Source of the DNA: an uncultured Modestobacter sp.
Lineage (GTDB): Bacteria; Actinomycetota; Actinomycetes; Mycobacteriales; Geodermatophilaceae
Direction: 5' to 3'
NCBI RefSeq assembly: GCF_947486615.1
Contig: NZ_CANKUD010000001.1
Coordinates: 186,001 to 250,000, forward strand
Length of the DNA stretch: 64,000 bases
Notes under the pieces: model-generated
Database searches by the model: none
Seen by the model: only the letters and a program-made list of their open reading frames with translations
Told to the model about the DNA's origin: nothing
In this document: positions 56,515 to 64,000 of the stretch, piece by piece
Layout of the letters: the number at the start of each line of letters is the position of its first letter
Numbering within the stretch: position 1 is the first letter of the stretch
Translations under genes and position numbers: made by a program

Positions 56515-58464
56515 ATGAGCACCCCCGCACCGGCCGCCGACCCGGTCTTCGCCGCCTTCTGCGCCGCCGGCCTCTGGCCCGGCCTGGGCAAGCGCACCGC
56601 CGCCGACCTGCCGGCCGCCGGCATCACCAGCCCGGACGACGTCAGCGCCGACCGGCTGCTCAAGCTGCCCCGGGTGGGCCGGCAGCGGGCCGAGCGGCTG
56701 TTCAGCTCGTTCCTGGCCGCCGCCGGGACCTACGAGGTCGTCGAGCTGCTGGTCGGTGCCGGACTCAACGCCCGGCTGGCGGTGAACTCCGCGGACGCGC
56801 TGGGGCAGGACGCCGCCCGCCGGCTGCGCGACGACCCGTGGGCGCTGCTGAGCCTGTCCGGGGTGACCCTGGCCGACGCCGACCGGCTGGCGATCACCGT
56901 GCTGTCCGGCGCCGACCGGCAGGACTCCCGCCGCGGCCGGGCCATCGTCGGCCTCACGCTGCGCACGGCGACCCGGGACGGGCACACCGTGCTGCCGGCC
57001 GACCTGGTGGTGGCGGCGCTGCGCGCCGAGGGCATCGCCGACCCGGCGGCCGCGGTCGTGGCGGCGGTGGAGTCCGGTGAGGTGCTCGAGCACGAGCCGC
57101 CCGAGCCGCCGTTCGACCCGGACTCCGAGGACGAGCCGCTCGAGCCGGACCCGGCGCTGCGGATGCTGTCGCTGGCCCGCTTCGGCATGGCCGAGGAGGC
57201 GGTGGCGGAGAACGTGCACCGGCTGGCTGCCACCAGCGGCCGGATCGCCGACCCGGCGTCGGTGCGCTCGGTCGCCAAGGGCCTGGACCCGGCCCAGCAG
57301 GCGGCGGTCGCCCAGGTGCTCGGCGCCGGGATCTCGCTGCTGACCGGTGGCCCCGGCACCGGCAAGAGCCGCACGGTCGCCTCGCTGGTGAAGCTGCTGG
57401 AGGCCAAGGGCACCGAGGTGGCCCTCGCTGCACCCACCGGGCGGGCGGCCAAGCGGCTGGAGGAGCTCACCGACCACCCCGCGGTGACGGTGCACCGGCT
57501 GCTGGGCGCCCAGGGCATGACCGGCGGGTTCGCCCGCAACGAGGAGTGGCCGCTGGACGCCGACGTCGTCGTCGTCGACGAGGCGTCGATGCTGGACGTC
57601 GAGCTGACCGCCGCGCTGCTGGAGGCCTGCCCCGACGGCACCCACCTGCTGCTGGTCGGCGATCCCGCGCAGCTGCCCTCGATCGGCCCCGGCCACGTGC
57701 TCGGCGACCTGATCGACTCCGGTGCCGTGCCGGTCACCGAGCTGACGACGCTGCACCGGCAGGCCGCCGGTGGCGCGATCGCCCGGCTGGCCACCGGCGT
57801 CCGCGGCGGGGAGCTGGTGCAGGTCGACTCCCCCGACCGTGAGGTGGTCATCGTGCCGGCGGTCGGCAGCGCCGAGGCGGCCAGGCGGGTGGTGCAGCTG
57901 GTCACCGACTCGATCCCCCGGGCGCTGGGCATCGACCCCGCCACGGTGCAGGTGGTCACCCCGGTGCACCGCGGCCCCGCCGGCACCATCGAGCTGAACA
58001 AGGCGCTGAAGGAGAAGCTCAACCCCGGCACCGGCACGGTCTTCGGGTTCGACGTCGGCGACCGGGTGGTGGCCACCGCCAACCACCTGGATCTGGAGCC
58101 GATCGGGTTCGCCAACGGCGAGGTCGGTGTGGTCACCGGCACCGGCGAGGGGTCGCTGACCGTCGACTTCAGCTCCGGACCGGTCACGGTCACCGGCAAC
58201 GCGCTGCCGGACCTGCGGCACGGCTGGGCGATCACGGTGCACCGTGCGCAGGGGTCGGAGTGGCCCGGCGTGGTCGTCGTCCTCCCGCCGGAGGCCGGCG
58301 GGATGCTCTCCCGTCCGCTGGTCTACACCGCGCTCACCCGGGCGCAGAAGCACCTGTCGATCGTGCACGCCAGCGGTGCCGCGCTGGCCCGCGCGGTGCG
58401 CGAGGTCGACGTCCGGCCGCGGCGGACGCGGCTGGCCACGCTGCTGGCCGAACTGGCGGAGTGA
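56515..58464 (+). CDS. RecD-like DNA helicase
   Basis: The 649-residue superfamily 1B helicase has N-terminal helix-hairpin-helix-like segments (LPRVGRQRAERLF and the following part), then Walker A LTGGPGTGKSRTVAS (about residue 282), Walker B VVVVDEASMLDVEL, LVGDPAQLPSIGPG and C-terminal GWAITVHRAQGSEWPGVVVV and YTALTRAQKHL. It resembles RecD2, a stand-alone 5'-3' helicase, rather than RecBCD subunits. No UvrD-like or RecB partner is adjacent. It follows the aldo/keto reductase gene. Confidence 0.85.
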   Translation: MSTPAPAADPVFAAFCAAGLWPGLGKRTAADLPAAGITSPDDVSADRLLKLPRVGRQRAERLFSSFLAAAGTYEVVELLVGAGLNARLAVNSADALGQDAARRLRDDPWALLSLSGVTLADADRLAITVLSGADRQDSRRGRAIVGLTLRTATRDGHTVLPADLVVAALRAEGIADPAAAVVAAVESGEVLEHEPPEPPFDPDSEDEPLEPDPALRMLSLARFGMAEEAVAENVHRLAATSGRIADPASVRSVAKGLDPAQQAAVAQVLGAGISLLTGGPGTGKSRTVASLVKLLEAKGTEVALAAPTGRAAKRLEELTDHPAVTVHRLLGAQGMTGGFARNEEWPLDADVVVVDEASMLDVELTAALLEACPDGTHLLLVGDPAQLPSIGPGHVLGDLIDSGAVPVTELTTLHRQAAGGAIARLATGVRGGELVQVDSPDREVVIVPAVGSAEAARRVVQLVTDSIPRALGIDPATVQVVTPVHRGPAGTIELNKALKEKLNPGTGTVFGFDVGDRVVATANHLDLEPIGFANGEVGVVTGTGEGSLTVDFSSGPVTVTGNALPDLRHGWAITVHRAQGSEWPGVVVVLPPEAGGMLSRPLVYTALTRAQKHLSIVHASGAALARAVREVDVRPRRTRLATLLAELAE

Positions 58465-58521
58465 CGCACCCGATCAGGTGAACCTGGTTTGGTCGGGTGA
58501 TCTTGAGGGAATCGAGAGCCC

Positions 58522-58788
58522 ATGGGCATCATCGGATTTCTCGTCTTCGGCCTGATCGTCGGCGCGCTGGCGCGCCTCATCAAGCCGGGCAAGCAGAACC
58601 TCAGCATCCTGGCCACCCTGGCGCTCGGCGTCGTCGGCTCCCTGATCGGTGGCGTCGTCGCCACCGCACTGGGCACCGGTGACTTCGGCGAGCTGAACAT
58701 CATCGGTGCGATCGTGGCCATCGTCGCCGCCGTGCTGCTGATCGGCGTCGCCGAGGGCATGAGCGGCGGCCGTCGCAAGGTCCACTGA
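58522..58788 (+). CDS. GlsB/YeaQ/YmgE stress membrane protein
   Basis: The 88-residue protein has three membrane helices (MGIIGFLVFGLIVGALARLI; ILATLALGVVGSLIGGVVAT; NIIGAIVAIVAAVLLIGVAE) and the GxxxG-rich pattern of the transglycosylase-associated/GlsB family. Members are stress-induced small membrane proteins of unclear mechanism. Fifty-seven bases separate it from the helicase gene. A very strong hairpin terminator follows. Confidence 0.9.
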   Translation: MGIIGFLVFGLIVGALARLIKPGKQNLSILATLALGVVGSLIGGVVATALGTGDFGELNIIGAIVAIVAAVLLIGVAEGMSGGRRKVH

Positions 58789-58813
58789 CCTCGCGGCTCC
58801 ACTCCAGAACATC

Positions 58814-58861
58814 GCGCCCGCCCCGGGCACCGACGCTGACGTCGGCGCCCGGGGCGGGCGC
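58814..58861 (+). terminator. Strong hairpin terminator after GlsB gene
   Basis: GCGCCCGCCCCGGGC (58814-58828) pairs perfectly with 58847-58861, and CCGACG (58830-58835) pairs with CGTCGG (58840-58845) inside. It probably ends both the plus-strand GlsB message and the minus-strand DUF2470 message. Confidence 0.8.
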
Positions 58862-58880
58862 GTTCTCGTTCGGGGTGGTG

Positions 58881-59681
58881 TCAGCGGCCCGGGCAGGCCT
58901 GCCGGGCCGCGCACATCAGCCGGTTGATCGCCGCGGCCAGGTCGTCGGGCCCGGTGACCGGTGTGGCGAACGGCATCCGGACGTCGCGGTGGCCGCTGCG
59001 CCCCTCGATCCGGAGCCGGAAACCCCAGCGGTCCAGCCCGAGCGGCCGGACGACGCCCCCGTCGCGCAGCCACGCGGCCGGCACCCGGGAGGCCAGCAGG
59101 GCCAGCTCTTCGGGATGGGCCTGGTCCAGGTGCTGCAGCGCGTGCGCCTCCACCTCGGCCAGCGGGTCGGGCGTGGCCGCCAGGTAGTCCTCGGGGGTCA
59201 GTTCGGTGACCGTGCCGCACTCTCCCAGCACCACCTCGGCCAGGTCCAGCCGCAGCATGGTGGCGCCGCGGCCGACGTCCAGCAGGGCTCCCACCGGGGC
59301 CACGTCGGCGAAGGCCAGCGTCGAGGTCTGCAGGTCGGCTGGGAGCATCGGCGTCAGCCACCCCGACAGCCAGACCTGGCCCCGCACCGGCTCGCGGAGC
59401 TCCACCGGCGCATGGTCGGTGACCAGCAGCAGCGCGGCCAGGTCGCCGTCGGCGGAGTGCCGCACCGCGGTGGCGACGTCGCCGTCGGTGGGGACGACGA
59501 CGAGCACCTGCCCGTCGGCCGTGGTGGCGTGGGCGAGGACCCTGCTGCCGTCGATGCCGGCGGCGCAGACCGCGGCGCCGGCGCGGCCGGCCACGGTGCG
59601 GGCCCGCTCGGCCGGTGTCGGGCCCTGCCGCTGCGGGGAGCGTCCGGGCTGCCCGGGTGCGGGGCGGGTCGATCGCGTCAT
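58881..59681 (-). CDS. DUF2470 domain-containing protein
   Basis: The 266-residue protein has an N-terminal split-barrel-like part and a C-terminal DUF2470 domain (VEAHALQHLDQAHPEELALL, PLGLDRWGFRLRI, MPFATPVTGPDDLAAAINRL, about residues 160-255). DUF2470 often ends heme-degrading or FMN-binding split-barrel proteins such as HugZ. A DtxR/IdeR-like box lies 37 bases upstream, which supports a heme or iron role. The residue set for heme binding is not certain. Confidence 0.75.
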   Translation of the reverse strand: MTRSTRPAPGQPGRSPQRQGPTPAERARTVAGRAGAAVCAAGIDGSRVLAHATTADGQVLVVVPTDGDVATAVRHSADGDLAALLLVTDHAPVELREPVRGQVWLSGWLTPMLPADLQTSTLAFADVAPVGALLDVGRGATMLRLDLAEVVLGECGTVTELTPEDYLAATPDPLAEVEAHALQHLDQAHPEELALLASRVPAAWLRDGGVVRPLGLDRWGFRLRIEGRSGHRDVRMPFATPVTGPDDLAAAINRLMCAARQACPGR

Positions 59682-59717
59682 GCGTTCCTCCGTGGACGGC
59701 CGACCTGGCGTCGGGGG

Positions 59718-59736
59718 TAAGGTGAGCCTAACCGAA
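59718..59736. promoter_or_regulatory. DtxR/IdeR-like iron box
   Basis: TAAGGTGAGCCTAACCGAA matches the consensus TTAGGTTAGGCTAACCTAA at 15 of 19 positions. It lies 36 bases before the DUF2470 start and 13 bases before rpsD, in the divergent region. DUF2470 is the more likely target. Confidence 0.6.
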
Positions 59737-59749
59737 CCTGGAGGCCCGT

Positions 59750-60355
59750 GTGAACCAGTCCCGTCCCAAGGTCCGGCGCTCCCGTGCGCTGGGCATCCCG
59801 CTCACCCCCAAGGACGTCCGCTACTTCGAGCGGCGCCCGTACCCGCCCGGTGAGCACGGCCGCAAGCGCAAGAACACCAGCGACTACAAGACCCGGCTGA
59901 TGGAGAAGCAGCGGCTGCGCGCCCAGTACGACGTCAGCGAGACGCAGCTGCGGTCGGCGTTCGACCGGGCCCGTCGCGCCGGCGGCAAGACCGGCGAGGA
60001 GCTGATCACCCACCAGCTGGAGGCCCGGCTGGACGCCACTGTGCTGCGCGCCGGCTTCGCCCGGACCATTTACCAGGCCCGGCAGACCGTCAGCCACCAG
60101 CACGTGACCGTCAACGGCAAGCGGGTCGACCGGCCCAGCTACCAGGTGCAGCCCTACGACGTGATCGAGATCGCCGAGAAGAGCAAGAGCAAGCTGCCCT
60201 TCCAGGTGGCCGCCTCCGGGGCGCACGCCGCGGCGCCCTCCTACCTGGAGGTCCAGCTCGCGCAGCTGCGTTGCACCGTGCTCCGCCGTCCCCGGCGCGA
60301 CGAGGTGCCGGTGATCTGCGAGGAGCAGCTGGTCGTGGAGCACTACTCCCGCTGA
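59750..60355 (+). CDS. rpsD: 30S ribosomal protein S4
   Basis: The 201-residue protein is S4, the 16S rRNA-binding assembly initiator. NQSRPKVRRSRALGIPLTPK opens it, KRPYPPGEHG-like RRPYPPGEHGRKRKN is present, and the S4 RNA-binding domain is TVLRAGFARTIYQARQTVSH (about residues 98-117). It resembles the single-copy Streptomyces form rather than the operon S4 of mycobacteria; the N-terminal zinc Cys pattern is absent. GGAGG precedes the GTG. Its stop overlaps the convergent membrane gene by 13 bases. Confidence 0.93.
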   Translation: MNQSRPKVRRSRALGIPLTPKDVRYFERRPYPPGEHGRKRKNTSDYKTRLMEKQRLRAQYDVSETQLRSAFDRARRAGGKTGEELITHQLEARLDATVLRAGFARTIYQARQTVSHQHVTVNGKRVDRPSYQVQPYDVIEIAEKSKSKLPFQVAASGAHAAAPSYLEVQLAQLRCTVLRRPRRDEVPVICEEQLVVEHYSR

Positions 60356-60888
60356 GCCACCGGCGGCGCCGCGCTCGGGGGCATGGCGCCCGGGGGCACG
60401 GCGCCGCCGGTGACCGGACCGGAGTTCCGGGCGATCGCCCGGTACGGCGCTCGCCGCCGGAGGAGCACGAAGGTGGCGAAGGTGCCCCACTGCAGCAGGT
60501 TCAGCCACCAGGTCCTGCTCCAGTCGCCGCTCACCAGACCGACGACGCCCAGGCCGAGGAGCAGCAGCCCCCACGCCAGCACCAGCAGCACCAGCCCGCT
60601 GCGCAGCGCCGGGCGTCGGTGGGCGGCATCGCACGACACCTGGGCCCAGTCGACGACGGCGGCCCGCAGCCGCGGGTCGGTCAGGCCCCTGCCACCCGTG
60701 ACGGCCCGTTCCACGTCGGCCTGCTCGGCGGTGGTCAGCTGGTACCGGAGCACGACGGCCCGCTGCCTCTTCCGGGCCTCGGAGTACTGCACGGCCTGCA
60801 CGGTCCAGACCGGCCGGCGCGCCACCCACCACGCCAGCAGCGGCAACCCGATCAGCAGGGGCACCGCGACGGCGATCGCGACGGTCAT
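60343..60888 (-). CDS. Unknown two-part membrane protein, paralogue of its neighbour
   Basis: The 181-residue protein has an N-terminal membrane helix (IAVAVPLLIGLPLLAWWVAR), a helical central part (YQLTTAEQADVERAVTGGRG) and two more membrane helices (residues ~95-140), ending in a Pro/Ala-rich tail. No family name is recognised. It shares its helix and central motif with the next gene and overlaps it by four bases (ATGA). Function unknown. Confidence 0.7.
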   Translation of the reverse strand: MTVAIAVAVPLLIGLPLLAWWVARRPVWTVQAVQYSEARKRQRAVVLRYQLTTAEQADVERAVTGGRGLTDPRLRAAVVDWAQVSCDAAHRRPALRSGLVLLVLAWGLLLLGLGVVGLVSGDWSRTWWLNLLQWGTFATFVLLRRRAPYRAIARNSGPVTGGAVPPGAMPPSAAPPVAQRE

Positions 60889-61388
60889 GGCTGCACGGGT
60901 GTCACGGACGGCGGTCCGCTGTTCAGCTCGATGGCCCGCCGTGTGGTGCGCCGCATCCAGATCGGGCTCACGAACGCCACCATCGCGGGCAGCAGACCGA
61001 ACCACGGGACGTCGGAGAGACCACCGAAGGCGAGGGCGAAGACAGTTCCGGCGACCAGGAGCACCGCCCAGACCACGAACAGCAGGGTCATCACCCGCTG
61101 CGCCCGTGTCCCGTTCTCCGGCCACAACTGGAGCTGGCCGAGCGTCTCCTCGGCCAGGTCCACCGCCGCCCGGCGCAGCCGTTCGTCGTCCAGTGCGGTG
61201 CCCTTGGACACAGCGGTCTGCACCGTCATCGCCTCGCTCGTGCTCAGCCGGTGGGAGCGCATCAGGTCACCCCACGGGTCGGGCCCGCGGCCGGGCGTGA
61301 GCCGGTTCCAGAAGCGCCGGCCGCCGACCCACCAGGCCAGCAGCGGCAAGCCGACCAGGATCAGCACGATGATCACTCCAGCGGTCAC
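60885..61388 (-). CDS. Unknown membrane protein, first of a paralogous pair
   Basis: The 167-residue protein starts VTAGVIIVLILVGLPLLAWW, has a helical segment (HRLSTSEAMTVQTAVSKGTA, then LDDERLRRAAVDLAEETL) and two later membrane helices. It is 25-40% similar by eye to the downstream gene, with the same order, so the pair arose by duplication. A ribosome site before the GTG is weak. Function unknown. Confidence 0.7.
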   Translation of the reverse strand: MTAGVIIVLILVGLPLLAWWVGGRRFWNRLTPGRGPDPWGDLMRSHRLSTSEAMTVQTAVSKGTALDDERLRRAAVDLAEETLGQLQLWPENGTRAQRVMTLLFVVWAVLLVAGTVFALAFGGLSDVPWFGLLPAMVAFVSPIWMRRTTRRAIELNSGPPSVTPVQP

Positions 61389-61423
61389 GGTGGATGATCA
61401 TGGGGCACCGCCGTCGATCACGC

Positions 61424-62524
61424 TCAGCGGGCGATCAGCCGGCGCACCTCCGCGGCGATCTGCCGCTCCTCCTCCGGGTGCACCAGCACGACCGCTACCT
61501 GCGCCCCGATCGGGCTGACCACCGCGTCGACGTCCTGCGCCGTCGACAGCCCCTCGCGCAGCCCGAGCACCGGCAGCCCGGCGGCCACCGCCTCGCGCAC
61601 CTCGGGCTGGTCGGCGCCGATCTCACCGGTGAGGACGACGGCGTCCAGCCGGTCCAGCGACGCGGCCGCCGCGGCGACCTCCTGGCGCAGCCGCAGCGCG
61701 AAGACGTCCAGCGCCAGCTGCGCGTCGGCGTTGCCGTCGGACGCGGCGGCCACCAGGTCGCGGGTGTCACCGCCCAGGCCGCCGGAGAGCGCGGTGAGCC
61801 CGGAGTGGTGCTCCAGGGCGTCGGAGACCTCGGCGGCGGAGAGCCCGTGCCGGGTCTGCAGCCAGGTGATCATCCCGGGGTCGACGGTGCCGCTGCGGGT
61901 CACCATCACCAGCCCCTCCAGCGGGGTGAAGCCCATCGACGTCCACACGCTGCGCCCGCCGGCCACCGCGCACACCGAGGCGCCGCTGCCCAGGTGGCAG
62001 GCGACCAGCTGCAGGTCGGCGACGTCCCGGCCCAGCAGTTCGGCGGCCCGCGGCACCGCCCAGGCGTAGGACAGCCCGTGGAAGCCGTACCGCCGCACGC
62101 CGAGCTCCTCCCGCCACCGCTCCGGCACGGCGTAGGTGCGCGCGGCCGCGGGCAGGCCGGCGTGGAAGACGGTGTCCAGGCAGGCGACCTGCGGCACGTC
62201 GGGCAGCCGCTCCCGGCAGCGGTCCAGCGCGGCCAGCGCCGGGGGCACGTGCAGCGGCGCGAGGTCGGCGGCGGCGTCCAGTGCGGCCCGCACGTCCTCG
62301 TCCACCAGGGCGTGGTCGCTCAGCCGGTCGCCGCCGTGCACGATCCGGTGGCCGACTGCCGTGACGTCGTCGGCCTCGTCCAGCGCCCGGTCCAGCAGTT
62401 CGGCGGCCTCGGTGGAGTCCGGTGGTGCGTCGACGGTCCACCGGCCGCGGTCGTCGTCGTCCGGGCCGAGCAGCCGCAGCTTCAGGCTGTGACCGCCGGC
62501 GTTGACCACCAGCACGTTGCTCAT
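61424..62524 (-). CDS. ackA: Acetate kinase, divergent
   Basis: The 366-residue protein has the acetate kinase layout: VLVVNAGGHSLKL at the N-terminus (usual NxGSSSLK), GHRIVHGGD (Arg), APLHVPPAL (His), ACLDTVFHAGLP (Asp), HLGSGASV (His), VTRSGTVDP (Arg) and TGEIGADQPEVR. The last differs from TGGIGEN, so the usual catalytic Glu is replaced at its place. It would convert acetyl phosphate and ADP to acetate and ATP. It overlaps the phosphoketolase gene by four bases, supporting that role. The enzyme may prefer another acyl phosphate. Confidence 0.8.
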   Translation of the reverse strand: MSNVLVVNAGGHSLKLRLLGPDDDDRGRWTVDAPPDSTEAAELLDRALDEADDVTAVGHRIVHGGDRLSDHALVDEDVRAALDAAADLAPLHVPPALAALDRCRERLPDVPQVACLDTVFHAGLPAAARTYAVPERWREELGVRRYGFHGLSYAWAVPRAAELLGRDVADLQLVACHLGSGASVCAVAGGRSVWTSMGFTPLEGLVMVTRSGTVDPGMITWLQTRHGLSAAEVSDALEHHSGLTALSGGLGGDTRDLVAAASDGNADAQLALDVFALRLRQEVAAAAASLDRLDAVVLTGEIGADQPEVREAVAAGLPVLGLREGLSTAQDVDAVVSPIGAQVAVVLVHPEEERQIAAEVRRLIAR

Positions 62525-64000
62525 GTCCAGCTCCAGTCGGTGATCCAGTCGGGGTCGACCCCGGTGCGGCGCAGCTCGGCCCGGACGTCGTCCCGTTCCC
62601 GTGCGTAGGCGACGGCCAGCTCCCCGCCGGTGGTCGACCAGCCGGTCGCCCAGCGCAGCGCGGCGATCGCCAGGTCGTGCCGGCTCACCCCGTTGCTGGC
62701 CAGCAGCTCGTAGGGGGTGGTCGTGGTGCCCTCCTCGACGTAGCCCTGCACGTGGAAGCGGCCCGGTCGCGGCCGGCCGTGCAGGCACTCGTGGACCGCC
62801 GACGGGTAGCCGTGGAAGTCGAAAACCACCGGGGTGTCCTCGCCGAACAGCGCCGAGAACTCCTCGTCGGTCATCCCGTGCGGGTGTCGGTCGGCCGGCG
62901 TCAGGGAGAGCAGGTCGACCACGTTGACCACCCGCACCCGCAGCTCGGGGGCGTCGCGGCGGAGCATCCAGGCCGCGGCCAGGGTCTCCACGGTGGGGAT
63001 GTTGCCGGCACAGGCCAGGACGACGTCGGGGTCGCGGCCGCCGTCGGTGGAGGCCCAGTCCCACACCGAGGCGCCGGCCCGGACGTGCGCCTCGGCCTGC
63101 TCCAGGGTCAGCCACTGGACCGCCGGTTGCTTGCCGGCCACCACGACGTTGATCCGGTCGGTGGTCTGCAGGCAGTGCCGCATGGTGACCAGCAGGCTGT
63201 TGGCGTCCGGCGGCAGGTACACCCGGGCCACCGAGGCCTTCTTGGTCAGCACGTTGTTGATGAAGCCGGGGCCCTGGTGGCTGTACCCGTTGTGCTCCTG
63301 CCGCCAGCCCTCGCTGGTGAGCAGGTAGTTCAGCGACGCCACCGGCTCCCGCCAGCGCACCTCGGCCGCCATCTTCAGGAACTTGGCGTACTGGTTCACC
63401 ATCCCGTCGACGATGGAGACGAACGCCTCGTAGCAGGGGAACAGTCCGTGCCGGCCGGTGAGCAGGTAGCCCTGCAGCCACCCCTGGCAGTCGTGCTCGG
63501 AGAGCACCTCCATCACCCGGCCGTCCGGCGCCAGGTGCTCGGCGTAGCCCTCGACCGGCCACTGGTACGCCCGGTCGGTCACCTCCAGCACCGCCTCGAG
63601 CTTGTTGGACTCCAGCTCGTCGGGGCAGACGATCCGGAAGTCGCGGCGGGCCTCGCTGCGCCGGAACACCTCGGCCAGCCACGGCCCCAGCGCCGGGGTG
63701 GCGCCGGCCGCGCCCTGCCCGGGGGCGGGGACGTCGACGGCGAACGGGGCCAGGTCGGGGAGGTCCAGCGGCTGCCGGAGCCGGCCGCCGTTGGTGCCCG
63801 GGTGCGCGCCCAGCCGCAGGTCGCCCTGCGGGCAGACGCCCAGGACGTCGGCCGCGGGGCGCCCGGCGTCGTCGAACAGCTCCTCGGGCCGGTAGGAGCG
63901 CAGCCACGCCTCCAGTGCGGCGAGCTGCTCGGGGTCGTCGTGCACCTTGGCCAGCGGCACCTGGTGGGCGTGGAAGGTGTCCTCCACCGGGGAGCCGGCC
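62521..64000 (-). CDS. xfp: Phosphoketolase, 5' part missing
   Basis: The visible ~493 C-terminal residues match xylulose-5-phosphate/fructose-6-phosphate phosphoketolase, which makes acetyl phosphate with thiamine diphosphate. Family segments are TFHAHQVPL, SEHDCQGWLQGYLLTGRHGL (about residues 160-179 of the visible part), KQPAVQWLTLEQAEAH, CAGNIPTVETLAAAW and FHGYPSAVH. The gene continues past the right edge; the in-frame codons upstream of 63987 are open. Together with ackA it forms a phosphoketolase shunt. Confidence 0.92.
   Translation of the reverse strand, partial: AGSPVEDTFHAHQVPLAKVHDDPEQLAALEAWLRSYRPEELFDDAGRPAADVLGVCPQGDLRLGAHPGTNGGRLRQPLDLPDLAPFAVDVPAPGQGAAGATPALGPWLAEVFRRSEARRDFRIVCPDELESNKLEAVLEVTDRAYQWPVEGYAEHLAPDGRVMEVLSEHDCQGWLQGYLLTGRHGLFPCYEAFVSIVDGMVNQYAKFLKMAAEVRWREPVASLNYLLTSEGWRQEHNGYSHQGPGFINNVLTKKASVARVYLPPDANSLLVTMRHCLQTTDRINVVVAGKQPAVQWLTLEQAEAHVRAGASVWDWASTDGGRDPDVVLACAGNIPTVETLAAAWMLRRDAPELRVRVVNVVDLLSLTPADRHPHGMTDEEFSALFGEDTPVVFDFHGYPSAVHECLHGRPRPGRFHVQGYVEEGTTTTPYELLASNGVSRHDLAIAALRWATGWSTTGGELAVAYARERDDVRAELRRTGVDPDWITDWSWT

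Overview
The window is chromosomal DNA from a very GC-rich actinobacterium. Diagnostic genes are the complete Pup-proteasome set (dop, pup, prcB, prcA, pafA, mpa), the mycothiol ligase mshC, the WYL regulators pafB/pafC, TatA/TatC, HelY, a mycobacterial-type SOS box and a DtxR/IdeR-like iron box. Much of the gene order (5'-3' exonuclease, DUF4333 protein, helY, tatC, tatA, pafC, pafB, pafA, prcA, prcB, pup, dop, mpa, trmI, RecB-like nuclease, metH, PAC2 protein, mshC, phosphomutase, uppP) matches, from memory, the Rv2090-Rv2136 region of Mycobacterium tuberculosis. The protein style (Frankiales/Geodermatophilaceae-like, e.g. Blastococcus, Geodermatophilus, Modestobacter) is an inference only.

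Layout. 1-3.4 kb: lysine/beta-lysine catabolism (partial amidohydrolase, kdd, divergent kamA-like gene). 3.4-7.5 kb: GNAT, lipase maturation factor-like membrane protein, PlsC-like acyltransferase, YbdK-like carboxylate-amine ligase. 7.6-10.3 kb: accessory stretch with a degenerate recombinase-like protein and a ~1.7 kb segment (Tn3-family transposase remnant, SnoaL-like protein, TetR regulator) bounded by a 17-bp perfect inverted repeat and a 20-bp near-perfect direct repeat. 10.3-14.1 kb: SOS-linked radical SAM protein, Lrp regulator, M24 peptidase, 5'-3' exonuclease. 14.1-21.7 kb: DUF4333 protein, helY, tatC, tatA, pafC, pafB. 21.7-24.4 kb: DUF3866, SDR, GNAT. 24.4-35.5 kb: Pup-proteasome region with an endonuclease VII-like gene and an amber-interrupted gene inside it, then mpa, trmI and a RecB-like nuclease. 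35.5-41.2 kb: methyltransferase, HAD phosphatase, class F sortase, CHRD-like secreted protein, copC, copD-cupredoxin fusion. 41.2-46.2 kb: metH and PAC2. 46.4-49.1 kb: glycosyltransferase plus a GMC oxidoreductase with a four-cysteine Fe-S motif. 49.1-55.4 kb: dgt, mshC, VOC protein, SCO1664-like kinase-fold protein, DUF3090, phosphomutase, uppP. 55.5-64 kb: aldo/keto reductase, RecD-like helicase, GlsB protein, DUF2470 protein with an iron box, rpsD, two paralogous membrane proteins, divergent acetate kinase and phosphoketolase (runs off the right edge).

How the genes work together. Dop deamidates Pup, PafA ligates it to targets, Mpa unfolds pupylated proteins into the PrcAB core, and PafBC controls the LexA-independent DNA-damage response. 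Phosphoketolase and acetate kinase form a phosphoketolase shunt. The Kdd/KamA genes begin lysine fermentation through beta-lysine. A recurring expression feature is a TANNNT -10 box ending 6-8 nt before the start codon, pointing to leaderless transcripts for at least ten genes.

The least explained parts are the repeat-bounded island at 8.5-10.3 kb, the amber-interrupted gene between dop and pup, the orphan T-tract terminator upstream of copC, the palindrome array between tatC and helY, and the glycosyltransferase/Fe-S GMC oxidoreductase pair. No tRNA, rRNA, CRISPR array or intact insertion sequence was found.
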